9,912 nucleotides of DNA from Phycisphaerales bacterium. GTDB taxonomy: Bacteria; Planctomycetota; Phycisphaerae; Tepidisphaerales; Tepidisphaeraceae. Below the pieces are notes generated by a model. That model was not told the DNA's origin. It was given only the letters and a program-made list of their open reading frames with translations, and searched no databases. Position numbers and translations under genes: made by a program. Where the stretch lies: the NCBI GenBank assembly GCA_003153655.1, contig PMAK01000199.1:1464-11375 (forward strand). The letters run 5' to 3'. Below, piece by piece: positions 1-5,246 of this stretch. Every line of letters starts with the position of its first letter. Positions within the stretch are counted from its first letter, which is position 1.

Positions 1-44
1 AGCACGGTTGGTCGTGCCGGACCAGATCATGCCATAAATGCAAA

Positions 45-78
45 TGCGGTTTGAACTCGAGCGCGGTTTGAACTCTGG
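45..78. repeat. Imperfect 17-bp tandem duplication
   Basis: Two adjacent 17-base units (45-61 and 62-78) share a 13-base identical core, gcggtttgaactc, at 46-58 and 63-75. They differ mainly at the unit ends. No function is evident; this could be replication slippage or the eroded end of a dispersed repeat. Confidence 0.6.
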
Positions 79-135
79 GGTGGTGAAGTGTGATCCCGTC
101 ATTCAAAAGGGTCGAGAGCCGTATATATATAAGTT

Positions 136-171
136 CGCGTCGCCTTTAGTTCCCGCGTCACCTTTAGTTAC
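136..171. repeat. Imperfect 18-bp tandem duplication
   Basis: Units 136-153 (cgcgtcgcctttagttcc) and 154-171 (cgcgtcacctttagttac) differ at two positions only. They directly follow the alternating TA run. The period differs from that of the duplication at 45-78, so this is an independent event. It is not inside a recognisable gene. Confidence 0.65.
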
Positions 172-270
172 TCGGATCGTGAAAAGGACGGGACGCACAT
201 TTACTTTCTTGACACTTGCTGCATCCCAGAATCATTTACCAGCAATCGAACTGAAATTGTGCTGGACTGG

Positions 271-1419
271 TCATGATCTTGCGGCGCACCGGCAGTTCCT
301 TAACCGCCGACCTCCTACTAGCTGGCCGATGGCAAGCAAGCCAAGGACGGCGGCGCTTGGCTCGGGGACGGAGATCGCACCGATGAGGCCGTTCGTGGCG
401 TCCGCGGTGTAGCCCGCGGAGAAATAGAGGATGTCCGGTGAACCGGCGCTGGCAGCGTTACCGAACGTGAGTCCCCATAATTGTTGTTCACTAAACGGGG
501 AATCCGTGTTGAGCGTGATCTGACCCTGCTGGACACCCGCGAGGGAATAGGCGTTGATTGTGCCATCGCCGCCGTTATTTCCAATGAGCAGGTCGCCTCC
601 GAATTGTCCCCACCCCGCGGGGGCGAGGGCAATGCCCCACGGCGACTGAAGATGCGTGCCGGTCGGATCGGTGATCAAGCGGCTGATCATTGTGCCGTTT
701 GTGTTGAATTCATCTACGATTCCGCCGAGGGCTTCACTGGGGTTTGCGTAGGTGACGAACAGGGTGTCGTTGATGTTCTGGACATTGAAAGCCGCGAAGC
801 CAGCGGGGAGGCTGGGATCGGTGAGAGCGCCGACCTGTTGCCACTGGCTATTAAATATATCGACGTTGCCGCCGTTCTGATCGGCGGCATAGATCTGAGC
901 TGCGCCGCCCGAGGTGTCTCCGATCGCCAGGCCGGTGAACGATGCGCCTGCAACCGTCGTCGTGATGACCGAACTCGACAGCCCTCCGCGCCAAGCTGAG
1001 ATCGAGGAGTCCAGGTTGTCGAAAATGAATGCTGCCTTACCGCCGCTGACCTGAAAGTCGGTCGCACCGGTTGTGATCCCCGGCGCGGCTGTACTCACTT
1101 GGCCCGTGGGGCCGTTCGCGTTGCTTGGCGTAGCACCCCCGCTGTTTGCAACGCCCTCAGTCAGCAAAGTTGCTGAGCTGGAGGCGCCGGTGATTTTGTA
1201 GACCGTCGCGGTTCCTGAACCCTGATTGGAGACCCAAAGCGGGCTGGTCGCGGAGAAGGCGAGGCCCCACGGGTCTATTAAGTTAGGATCGGTGATCGGC
1301 GCCACGCCGGGCTCGTTGGAAATCAAATTTGTCTCAATGTAGTCGGCGCGGGCCTGACCGACCGCCAAACAAACAGGTGCTAACAGGGATAATACGCGGT
1401 AGGAATGCCGTCGATTCAT
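271..1419 (-). CDS. TIGR03118 family PEP-CTERM surface protein
   Basis: A 382-residue exported protein. A Sec signal peptide is visible at residues 1-25: basic start MNRRH, hydrophobic core around VLSLLAPVCLAV, probable cut after ARA before D26. The body (about 27-350) matches my knowledge of the TIGR03118 family: the N-terminal NLISNEPG...DPWGLAFS block, WVSNQGSGTATVY, and a later SPWGIALAP...GDLLIGNNGGDG block, typical of a repetitive beta-propeller-like extracellular protein. The C-terminus has a PEP-CTERM sorting signal: VPEP at 351-354, a hydrophobic segment 356-370, then the basic stretch RRLR. Such proteins are processed by an exosortase and attached to the surface or exopolysaccharide; no exosortase gene is in this window. 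The tail after RRLR is slightly longer than usual and contains CRC. The ATG at 1419 has a good ribosome site, AAGGAG, seven bases upstream. Molecular function is unknown. Confidence 0.9.
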   Translation of the reverse strand: MNRRHSYRVLSLLAPVCLAVGQARADYIETNLISNEPGVAPITDPNLIDPWGLAFSATSPLWVSNQGSGTATVYKITGASSSATLLTEGVANSGGATPSNANGPTGQVSTAAPGITTGATDFQVSGGKAAFIFDNLDSSISAWRGGLSSSVITTTVAGASFTGLAIGDTSGGAAQIYAADQNGGNVDIFNSQWQQVGALTDPSLPAGFAAFNVQNINDTLFVTYANPSEALGGIVDEFNTNGTMISRLITDPTGTHLQSPWGIALAPAGWGQFGGDLLIGNNGGDGTINAYSLAGVQQGQITLNTDSPFSEQQLWGLTFGNAASAGSPDILYFSAGYTADATNGLIGAISVPEPSAAVLGLLAIGQLVGGRRLRNCRCAARS

Positions 1420-1426
1420 GTGTTTT

Positions 1427-1432
1427 CTCCTT
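1427..1432 (-). promoter_or_regulatory. Shine-Dalgarno of the PEP-CTERM gene
   Basis: On the minus strand AAGGAG lies seven bases before the ATG at 1419. It is one of the few clear ribosome sites in the window and fixes the start immediately ahead of a proper signal peptide. Confidence 0.75.
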
Positions 1433-1487
1433 TTACTGAGTGAATCATTATTCCTGAAGACCCCGCATGGCGCAAAGTTATTCCCCG

Positions 1488-1514
1488 ATTGTGAAAAAAA
1501 TCGCCGCGTGTCAA
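1488..1514 (-). promoter_or_regulatory. Possible promoter for the PEP-CTERM gene
   Basis: On the minus strand a perfect -35 hexamer TTGACA (1509-1514) is followed after 15 bases by CACAAT (1488-1493). The -35 is strong, but the spacer is shorter than the preferred 16-18 and the -10 is weak. A run of seven T lies in the spacer. The predicted 5' leader would be about 60 bases. Tentative. Confidence 0.3.
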
Positions 1515-1531
1515 TTATTCATGATGAAGAT

Positions 1532-1547
1532 ATGGTTAAGCAACCAT
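1532..1547 (-). terminator. Weak hairpin at the end of the DUF1801 gene
   Basis: ATGGTT / AACCAT form a perfect 6-bp inverted repeat with a 4-base loop; the outer base overlaps the TAA stop of the DUF1801 gene. No T-run follows on the minus strand, and the stem is short and half AT, so it may be only a weak pause or mRNA 3'-end hairpin. Confidence 0.25.
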
Positions 1548-2137
1548 TACTCATCATCTAATCCCTTTCCGTTGAGAATTTGCCGCATATATTTTTCAAC
1601 CCTTGACTCGCGAGTTTTGGATTGTTTGGCTGCGGAAAAATAGAGAATGTATGCTCTTTGCCGTCCTGGCGTCAGGGCAGCAAAAGCAGTTTTCAAGGCG
1701 GGGATTTCATCTAATTTATTTTGGAGCTCTTCAGGAATTTTGAATTCTGTGGTCTTTTTGAAATTCACTTTCAAGCCGGCTTTTTCAACTTCAATGGCTT
1801 TATAAATGTAGGCTTTCAAGACGGGTTTCATTTCAACTATTTCTCGAACGTTGGTGAACCGAATCTGGCGGGCTGCCTGCGTATTCTTTGTTTGTTGGAT
1901 CAGAATGCCATTGGCATCTTTTAATAAGGCGCCTTTGAAAAATAAAAGCGCACAGTATTCTTTAAAGACATGCATTAGCACTACGTTACTTTTCTGGAAC
2001 GTGTAACAAGGAACACGCCACTTTACTTCTTCGGTTAACTGACAGTCGAGAAGGATCGTTCTCAATTTCTGTAATTCTTGGCGCCACTTTTTGTTTTTGC
2101 GTAAATATCCATCGACCTTGGGATTCATTTTGTACAT
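1547..2137 (-). CDS. DUF1801 / YdeI (OmpD-associated)-like protein
   Basis: A 196-residue cytoplasmic protein without signal peptide or membrane segment. Residues about 17-115 look like a DUF1801 domain (EEVKWRVPCYTF at 36-47, followed by a FKGALLKD block); residues about 133-192 look like the YdeI/OmdA C-terminal domain (IPEEL at the start, then a conserved TPGRQRAYILYFSAAKQSKTRESRVEK-type helix pair, of which R159-K181 is the core). YdeI-like proteins have been tied to envelope stress and bacteriocin tolerance in enterobacteria, but the biochemical role is unknown. The gene is visibly richer in A and T than its neighbours and the protein has about 26 lysines, a composition more like Bacteroidetes proteins, which suggests transfer. 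No clear ribosome site precedes the ATG at 2137; Met4 (2128) is an alternative start. It is divergent from the methyltransferase gene. Confidence 0.85.
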   Translation of the reverse strand: MYKMNPKVDGYLRKNKKWRQELQKLRTILLDCQLTEEVKWRVPCYTFQKSNVVLMHVFKEYCALLFFKGALLKDANGILIQQTKNTQAARQIRFTNVREIVEMKPVLKAYIYKAIEVEKAGLKVNFKKTTEFKIPEELQNKLDEIPALKTAFAALTPGRQRAYILYFSAAKQSKTRESRVEKYMRQILNGKGLDDE

Positions 2138-2163
2138 TTGGTGATACTCTGAAATAAAGTGAG

Positions 2164-2193
2164 CTTATATCTGAAGTGAAATCAGAGAGCCAA
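2164..2193 (-). promoter_or_regulatory. Possible promoter of the DUF1801 gene
   Basis: On the minus strand TTGGCT (2188-2193), an 18-base spacer and TATAAG (2164-2169) resemble a sigma-70 promoter (4 of 6 and 5 of 6 consensus matches). Transcription would begin near 2157, leaving a leader of about 20 bases before the ATG. It lies in the divergent intergenic region. Tentative. Confidence 0.35.
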
Positions 2194-2290
2194 GTGGTAG
2201 TGGGATCTGGAACGTGCGGCCATGCATCTCATCTATCTCCTTGAATGAGCCAAGCCTTGTGGGTGTGCGTTTCTAAGATAGGCTATTGGC

Positions 2291-2893
2291 ATGGAGCCAC
2301 AGTCGTTTCTCGATGCTTATTCGCTAGCGCTTCCGGCGGCGGTGGCCGCTATTCAGGCTGATACGGCCGCCATGGGTTTTAAGATGGCCTCGACCGACGC
2401 GACGGGACGGATGCTGCGTACGCTGGTGGCCAGCAAGCCTGGGGGGCGGGTGCTTGAACTTGGCACAGGTACGGGCTTGGCGACCGCATGGCTGCTCGAC
2501 GGCATGGACGCGGCCGCGACTCTCGACACGGTGGATATAGACGCTGCCTGCGTTGGCGTCGCGCGTAGAAATCTTGCGAATGATCCTCGTGTGCGATTTC
2601 ACATTGAATCCGGCGACACGTTTATTAAGCGTCTGGCGGGTCGTAGATATGACCTTATCTTCGCGGATACGTGGCCCGGTAAATTCGATCACCTGGATGA
2701 TGCGCTTGCGCTTCTGGCGGTGGGGGGTTTCTACGTGATTGACGACCTGCACCCGCAACCCAACTGGCCGGCCGATCATGGGCCGAAAGTTCCGAAGCTG
2801 GTCCGGGCACTGGCGGGGCGCCCTGATCTCGTGCTGTGGCCGATGGATTGGGACACGGGTATTGTCGTCGCGGTAAAGCGGGATACGCCGTGA
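2291..2893 (+). CDS. SAM-dependent O-methyltransferase-like protein
   Basis: A 200-residue soluble class I methyltransferase. Motif I is VLELGTGTG at 54-62, which binds S-adenosylmethionine; the acidic end of strand 2 is VDID at 81-84; GD at 108-109 and YDLIFADTWPGK at 120-131 form motif IV; GGFYVIDDL at 145-153 is the later strand with the DD pair typical of O-methyltransferase family 3-like enzymes. Length fits small O-methyltransferases of this type. The substrate cannot be read from the sequence. The ATG at 2291 has no obvious ribosome site; a TAAGAT hexamer at 2274-2279 would give only a very short leader. The gene stands alone: the DUF1801 gene diverges upstream and a T-rich stretch plus new promoter follows it. 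Confidence 0.85.
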   Translation: MEPQSFLDAYSLALPAAVAAIQADTAAMGFKMASTDATGRMLRTLVASKPGGRVLELGTGTGLATAWLLDGMDAAATLDTVDIDAACVGVARRNLANDPRVRFHIESGDTFIKRLAGRRYDLIFADTWPGKFDHLDDALALLAVGGFYVIDDLHPQPNWPADHGPKVPKLVRALAGRPDLVLWPMDWDTGIVVAVKRDTP

Positions 2894-2918
2894 GTGCATT
2901 GCTAAAATGTTTGACGGT

Positions 2919-2948
2919 CCGGCGCCGCGGGTTTTTATTCTTTTTTTT
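2919..2948 (+). terminator. Possible terminator after the methyltransferase gene
   Basis: A short GC-rich stem (CCG/CGG around 2919-2930) is followed by a strongly T-rich tract, ttttt then ttcttttttttt-like sequence, through 2948. The T tract is convincing and the stem is short, so this is a moderate to weak call. It separates the methyltransferase gene from the arsR-type unit. Confidence 0.35.
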
Positions 2949-2951
2949 CAC

Positions 2952-2979
2952 TTGATATATTCTCGTATAGGAATATACT
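2952..2979 (+). promoter_or_regulatory. Strong promoter of the ArsR unit, probably leaderless
   Basis: TTGATA (2952-2957), a 16-base spacer and TATACT (2974-2979) closely match sigma-70 consensus (5 of 6 at both hexamers). Counting the usual seven bases from the -10 box puts transcription start at about 2986, which is the A of the repressor ATG. No Shine-Dalgarno is present in the six bases between the -10 box and the ATG. Both facts point to a leaderless mRNA. Confidence 0.65.
2956..2977. promoter_or_regulatory. Candidate ArsR operator (inverted repeat)
   Basis: TATATTC (2956-2962) and GAATATA (2971-2977) form a perfect 7-bp inverted repeat with an 8-base spacer. It lies between and overlaps the -35 and -10 hexamers, the expected place for a dimeric winged-helix repressor that blocks RNA polymerase. 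AT-rich dyads of this kind are usual for ArsR-family operators. Binding by the adjacent repressor is an inference. Confidence 0.55.
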
Positions 2980-2985
2980 TATCTC

Positions 2986-3381
2986 ATGGCTCGGGCAGCA
3001 ACGACCTCGGATGTTTTCAACGCCATTGCCGAACCCCGGCGGCGGGAGATTGTGGATTTGCTTGCCCGGGGGGCCGAGCGTGATGTGACTGAACTGGTGC
3101 TCAGGCTTGGTCTTTCCCAGCCGACGGTTTCTAAGCACCTGGGGGTGCTGCGGAAGGTGGGTGTGGTTGCCGTTCATAAGGCTGGGCAACGGCGGTTGTA
3201 TCGGTTGAACCCGGAGGAGCTGAAACCCGTGCATGATTGGATTCAAAATTTTGAGCGTTTCTGGACTGACCAATTGGCCAGTATCAAGGAAGCTGCGGAA
3301 CGAAAGGTCAAACAACGTGCCGCGCAGGATCGCGGTGCATCTAACCCTCAATCTATTTCAAAGGAGCAAAGTCATGGTTGA
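2986..3381 (+). CDS. ArsR-family winged-helix transcriptional repressor
   Basis: A 131-residue DNA-binding protein. The winged helix-turn-helix covers about residues 8-80: the EPRRREIVDLLA helix (16-27), the recognition helix region LSQPTVSKHLGVLR (43-56), and the wing VAVHKAGQRRLYRL (61-74). The protein has no cysteine, so it lacks the metal site of classical ArsR/SmtB sensors and belongs with the SdpR-like, non-metal group that is commonly encoded next to SRPBCC proteins. The C-terminal 25-30 residues are polar and look disordered. The ATG at 2986 is preceded by a promoter placed for leaderless transcription. Its end overlaps the SRPBCC start by 8 bases, showing co-transcription and probable translational coupling. 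Likely role: autoregulated repressor of this unit; the signal is unknown. Confidence 0.9.
   Translation: MARAATTSDVFNAIAEPRRREIVDLLARGAERDVTELVLRLGLSQPTVSKHLGVLRKVGVVAVHKAGQRRLYRLNPEELKPVHDWIQNFERFWTDQLASIKEAAERKVKQRAAQDRGASNPQSISKEQSHG
3361..3366 (+). promoter_or_regulatory. Shine-Dalgarno setting the SRPBCC start
   Basis: AAGGAG lies inside the end of the repressor gene, seven bases before the ATG at 3374. It decides for this start over an in-frame upstream ATG at 3233 that would lie deep inside the repressor gene. Confidence 0.8.
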
Positions 3382-3811
3382 TGAAAAAAAAGAAGCCGCC
3401 ATCAAAACTCTGCACATCGTCAAAGAGGAGCTGATTGCTGCACCGGCGGATGTGGTCTTCCAAACCGTGCTGGAACCCCATGGCCCGATGAAGGAAATGA
3501 ATATGAAGCTGGAGCCTTGGGTCGGGGGGCGCTGGTTCCGCGACCTGGGGAACAACACCGGGCACTTGTGGGGTCATGTTCAGGTGATTAAGCCACCCAA
3601 ACTGTTGGAACTGGTGGGTCCGACGATGATGTCTTACCCGGCGATCTCGCACATCCAGTACCGCCTCACTGAGCAGTCTGGCGGCACCTTGCTGAAATTT
3701 ACCCATCAGGCTTTTGGTCTGATCGAACCGGAACTCGAGCAGAATGTGAGTAAAGGGTGGGGAGAGATGTTGGGCCTCATTAAATCGGCGGCGGAGAAGA
3801 AGCGCGGTTAG
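3374..3811 (+). CDS. SRPBCC (AHSA1/START-like) domain protein
   Basis: A 145-residue soluble protein filling one SRPBCC fold (about residues 14-141), the helix-grip domain that encloses small hydrophobic ligands. Visible marks are the EELIAAPADVVFQTV start, LEPWVGGRWFRDLG (47-59), GHLWGHVQVIKPPKLLEL (63-80), GGTLLKFTHQAFG (103-115) and the closing helix GWGEMLGLIKSAA (128-140). No catalytic residue can be assigned. The start at 3374 is chosen because AAGGAG precedes it at the right distance; the longer in-frame form would add 47 residues encoded by repressor sequence and is unlikely. The ArsR plus SRPBCC pair is a frequent bacterial arrangement in which the SRPBCC partner is under control of the repressor; the ligand here is unknown. 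Confidence 0.9.
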   Translation: MVDEKKEAAIKTLHIVKEELIAAPADVVFQTVLEPHGPMKEMNMKLEPWVGGRWFRDLGNNTGHLWGHVQVIKPPKLLELVGPTMMSYPAISHIQYRLTEQSGGTLLKFTHQAFGLIEPELEQNVSKGWGEMLGLIKSAAEKKRG

Positions 3812-3890
3812 AAGTGGTTTCAGAACCGTTGTGTTGCTGTCAGGCACAGGATTAGGGCGGACGCGTTCCGAGGCGATAGGCCATTGAACA

Positions 3891-3896
3891 AAGGAA
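3891..3896 (+). promoter_or_regulatory. Shine-Dalgarno of the DUF899 gene
   Basis: AAGGAA is seven bases ahead of the ATG at 3904. The 92-base gap before this gene contains only a weak GGTT/AACC hairpin (3816-3827) and no promoter I would defend, so read-through from the SRPBCC gene is the simplest reading. Confidence 0.6.
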
Positions 3897-3903
3897 TCGG
3901 TTT

Positions 3904-4617
3904 ATGAAGAACGAAAGCGCGATTAAATTTCCGAAAATTGTGGATCAGGCTGAATGGCAGAAGGCGCGAGACGCTCTTCTGGTTAAGGAGAAGGCGGCAA
4001 CGCATGCGCGGGATGCGCTGGCTGCTGAGCGGCGGCGGTTGCCGATGGTGAGGGTTGATAAGAAATATGTCTTTGCCGGGCCGAAGGGCAAAATGAGCCT
4101 GCTCGATTTATTCGAAGGGCGGCGGCAGCTTATTCTTTATCATTTTATGTTTGCGCCGCCGGTGCCGGGTTGGCCGGATGCGGGATGCGTGGGTTGCTCG
4201 ATGGTGACGGACCAATTCGGCCATCTGGCGCATTTTCATGCGCGCGATACTTCCTTGTGCCTGGTTTCGCTCGCGCCTTTGAAGAATATTGAGAAATTCA
4301 AGAAGCGGATGGGATGGCCGTATCCCTGGTATTCATCCGAGGGGACCGAATTCAACAAGGACTTTGGCCTGACCACGGACAAGGGGGAGAACTATGGGCT
4401 GAGCGTCTTCATTCACGATGGCAAAGATGTCTATCGCACGTACCATACCAACGGGCGTGGTGTGGAGGGGCTGAACATCTGGACATTCCTCGATTTGATG
4501 CCACTTGGCCGGCTGGAGGAATGGGAAGACTCACCGGCAGGGGGGCCGCGGACCAAGCCGTACGTTTGGTGGCGCCGGCACGATGAATACGGGAAAGATG
4601 TTGGAGGAGAGCACTGA
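3904..4617 (+). CDS. DUF899 family thioredoxin-fold protein
   Basis: A 237-residue cytoplasmic protein of the DUF899 family, which has a thioredoxin-like fold and is common in soil bacteria. An N-terminal helix pair with EWQKARDALLVKEK (17-30) and ARDALAAERRRLPMV (36-49) leads into VFAGPKGKMSLLDLFEGRRQLILYHFMF (56-83). GCVGCS at 94-99 places a CxxC pair at C95 and C98; the following FGHLAHFHARD, the MGWPYPWYSSEGTEFNKDFG region (136-155) and the WWRRHDEY end (222-229) are family hallmarks. The role is not established; a redox function is an inference from fold and CxxC. The stop is two bases from the next start, so the two downstream genes of the unit are tightly linked. Confidence 0.9.
   Translation: MKNESAIKFPKIVDQAEWQKARDALLVKEKAATHARDALAAERRRLPMVRVDKKYVFAGPKGKMSLLDLFEGRRQLILYHFMFAPPVPGWPDAGCVGCSMVTDQFGHLAHFHARDTSLCLVSLAPLKNIEKFKKRMGWPYPWYSSEGTEFNKDFGLTTDKGENYGLSVFIHDGKDVYRTYHTNGRGVEGLNIWTFLDLMPLGRLEEWEDSPAGGPRTKPYVWWRRHDEYGKDVGGEH
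4603..4608 (+). promoter_or_regulatory. Shine-Dalgarno setting the CPLC protein start
   Basis: GGAGGA, within the last codons of the DUF899 gene, precedes the ATG at 4619 by ten bases. It supports that start over in-frame ATGs inside the DUF899 gene, the earliest at 4505. Confidence 0.65.
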
Positions 4618-4618
4618 T

Positions 4619-4969
4619 ATGAGCAATTGTCCGCTCTGCAATCTTGATGCGGGGCCCAACTCGGTGGGGCCAAAGTCATCGGGACCCAAGCTTGGCGACG
4701 GCGAACGACCAGCCGGTGTTTTTCGTCGCGCGTGGCGAGGTATTCAATGGGCGTTTCCCGCTGCGCTGCTGGTGTTGATGCCCAAGTGCCCGCTGTGCGT
4801 GGCGGCGTATGTTGCGCTGTTCACGGGCGTAGGTGTTTCGGTTTCGACCGCGCGATGGATTCAAATTCTCATGCTGGTGTTTTGTTTGATGTCGCTGGGA
4901 TATCTTGCTGCCAGATATTGGCGTGGGCGCACCAGGGCGCGCGGATTTGCGGGTTCTTCCTCATTATGA
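4619..4969 (+). CDS. Small membrane protein with two CPLC motifs
   Basis: A 116-residue protein of unknown function. The N-terminus begins MSNCPLC (CPLC at 4-7), followed by a polar, Gly/Pro-rich linker to about residue 32 and a basic RRAWR patch. A hydrophobic stretch (about 43-55) runs into MPKCPLCVAAYVALFTGVG, with the second CPLC at 57-60, and a further transmembrane helix spans about 80-98, followed by an arginine-rich tail (RYWRGRTRARG). I recognise the MPKCPxC-AAYVA block from uncharacterised small membrane proteins in Verrucomicrobia, Acidobacteria and relatives, but know no function. Paired cysteine motifs resemble mercury or other thiol-metal handling proteins (MerC/MerT style) only in a general way. 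It begins two bases after the DUF899 stop with its own ribosome site, so it is the last gene of the unit. Confidence 0.8.
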   Translation: MSNCPLCNLDAGPNSVGPKSSGPKLGDGERPAGVFRRAWRGIQWAFPAALLVLMPKCPLCVAAYVALFTGVGVSVSTARWIQILMLVFCLMSLGYLAARYWRGRTRARGFAGSSSL

Positions 4970-5246
4970 TCGGGTTGGAAGTGAAATGGGGATGCGGACG
5001 CAGCCGGTTCTTAAGCTCGGCGCTGTTCCATCTTTCGGGATGACTTTTGTTGATCAAATCGGGATCTCGTCGATGAATTTCACGTGAGGTGGAGATCCGA
5101 GGAGAAAAAAGGGTGAGGGGACGAGCGCGCGTCGCACTTCGACAAGCTCGGTCCGGGCAAGCGACGCGGCTAAACAAAACCGGATTGACGGCGCGTTGCA
5201 TTTGGGCGCTTGCGTCTCTTGTCGCGGCATCGGATGATCGCGCGGC
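4970..5246. other. Intergenic spacer before the Nudix gene
   Basis: This 277-base stretch has no gene I can support; short open frames in it are composition artefacts. It contains the palindromic repeat at 5128-5168. I see no clear promoter or terminator for the flanking genes, although the A-rich ggagaaaaaaggg at 5101-5113 stands out. Confidence 0.5.
5128..5168. repeat. Dispersed palindromic repeat, TTCGACAAGCTC type
   Basis: A perfect 8-bp inverted repeat, cgcgtcgc (5128-5135) and gcgacgcg (5161-5168), encloses a 25-base centre containing cttcgacaagctc (5137-5149). The reverse strand reads out peptide TELVEVRRA in one frame, a spurious peptide often seen in automatic translations of intergenic repeats in many bacterial genomes. 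I therefore take it as one copy of a widespread REP-like repeat. A related core, ttcgacaggctc, appears at the right edge of the window (9898-9909). Confidence 0.55.

Larger units (their letters stand above)
1..270. other. Gene-free left flank with short tandem duplications
   Basis: No convincing gene is seen here. One open frame runs in from about position 38 on the plus strand, but it continues antisense into the PEP-CTERM gene, has low-complexity composition and resembles no family I recognise, so I treat it as spurious. The stretch contains two separate imperfect tandem duplications, one of 17 bases and one of 18 bases (listed separately), and an alternating TA run near 122-131. It lies downstream of the minus-strand PEP-CTERM gene. 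Confidence 0.5.

Noticed and set aside
209..237. TTGACA at 209-214 as a plus-strand promoter
   Set aside because: No acceptable -10 hexamer follows at 16-18 bases and no plus-strand gene lies downstream.
239..265. CCAGCA/TGCTGG inverted repeat just past the PEP-CTERM stop as terminator
   Set aside because: Six-bp stem with a 15-base loop and no following T-run on the minus strand; too weak to call.
38..412. Open frame of 124 codons on the plus strand
   Set aside because: It is built across the tandem duplications and then antisense to the PEP-CTERM gene, lacks a ribosome site and resembles no family.
481..999. Long plus-strand open frame antisense to the PEP-CTERM gene
   Set aside because: It is a composition shadow of the minus-strand gene, whose signal peptide, family blocks and sorting signal are clear.
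2274..2279. TAAGAT as -10 of the methyltransferase gene
   Set aside because: No -35-like hexamer at the right distance; kept only as a remark in the gene entry.
3233..3373. Upstream in-frame ATG extending the SRPBCC protein by 47 residues
   Set aside because: The extension would lie wholly inside the repressor gene, has no family similarity, and the inner ATG has a proper ribosome site.
3816..3827. GGTT/AACC hairpin after the SRPBCC gene as terminator
   Set aside because: Only four base pairs and no T-run, so it is no reason to split the unit.
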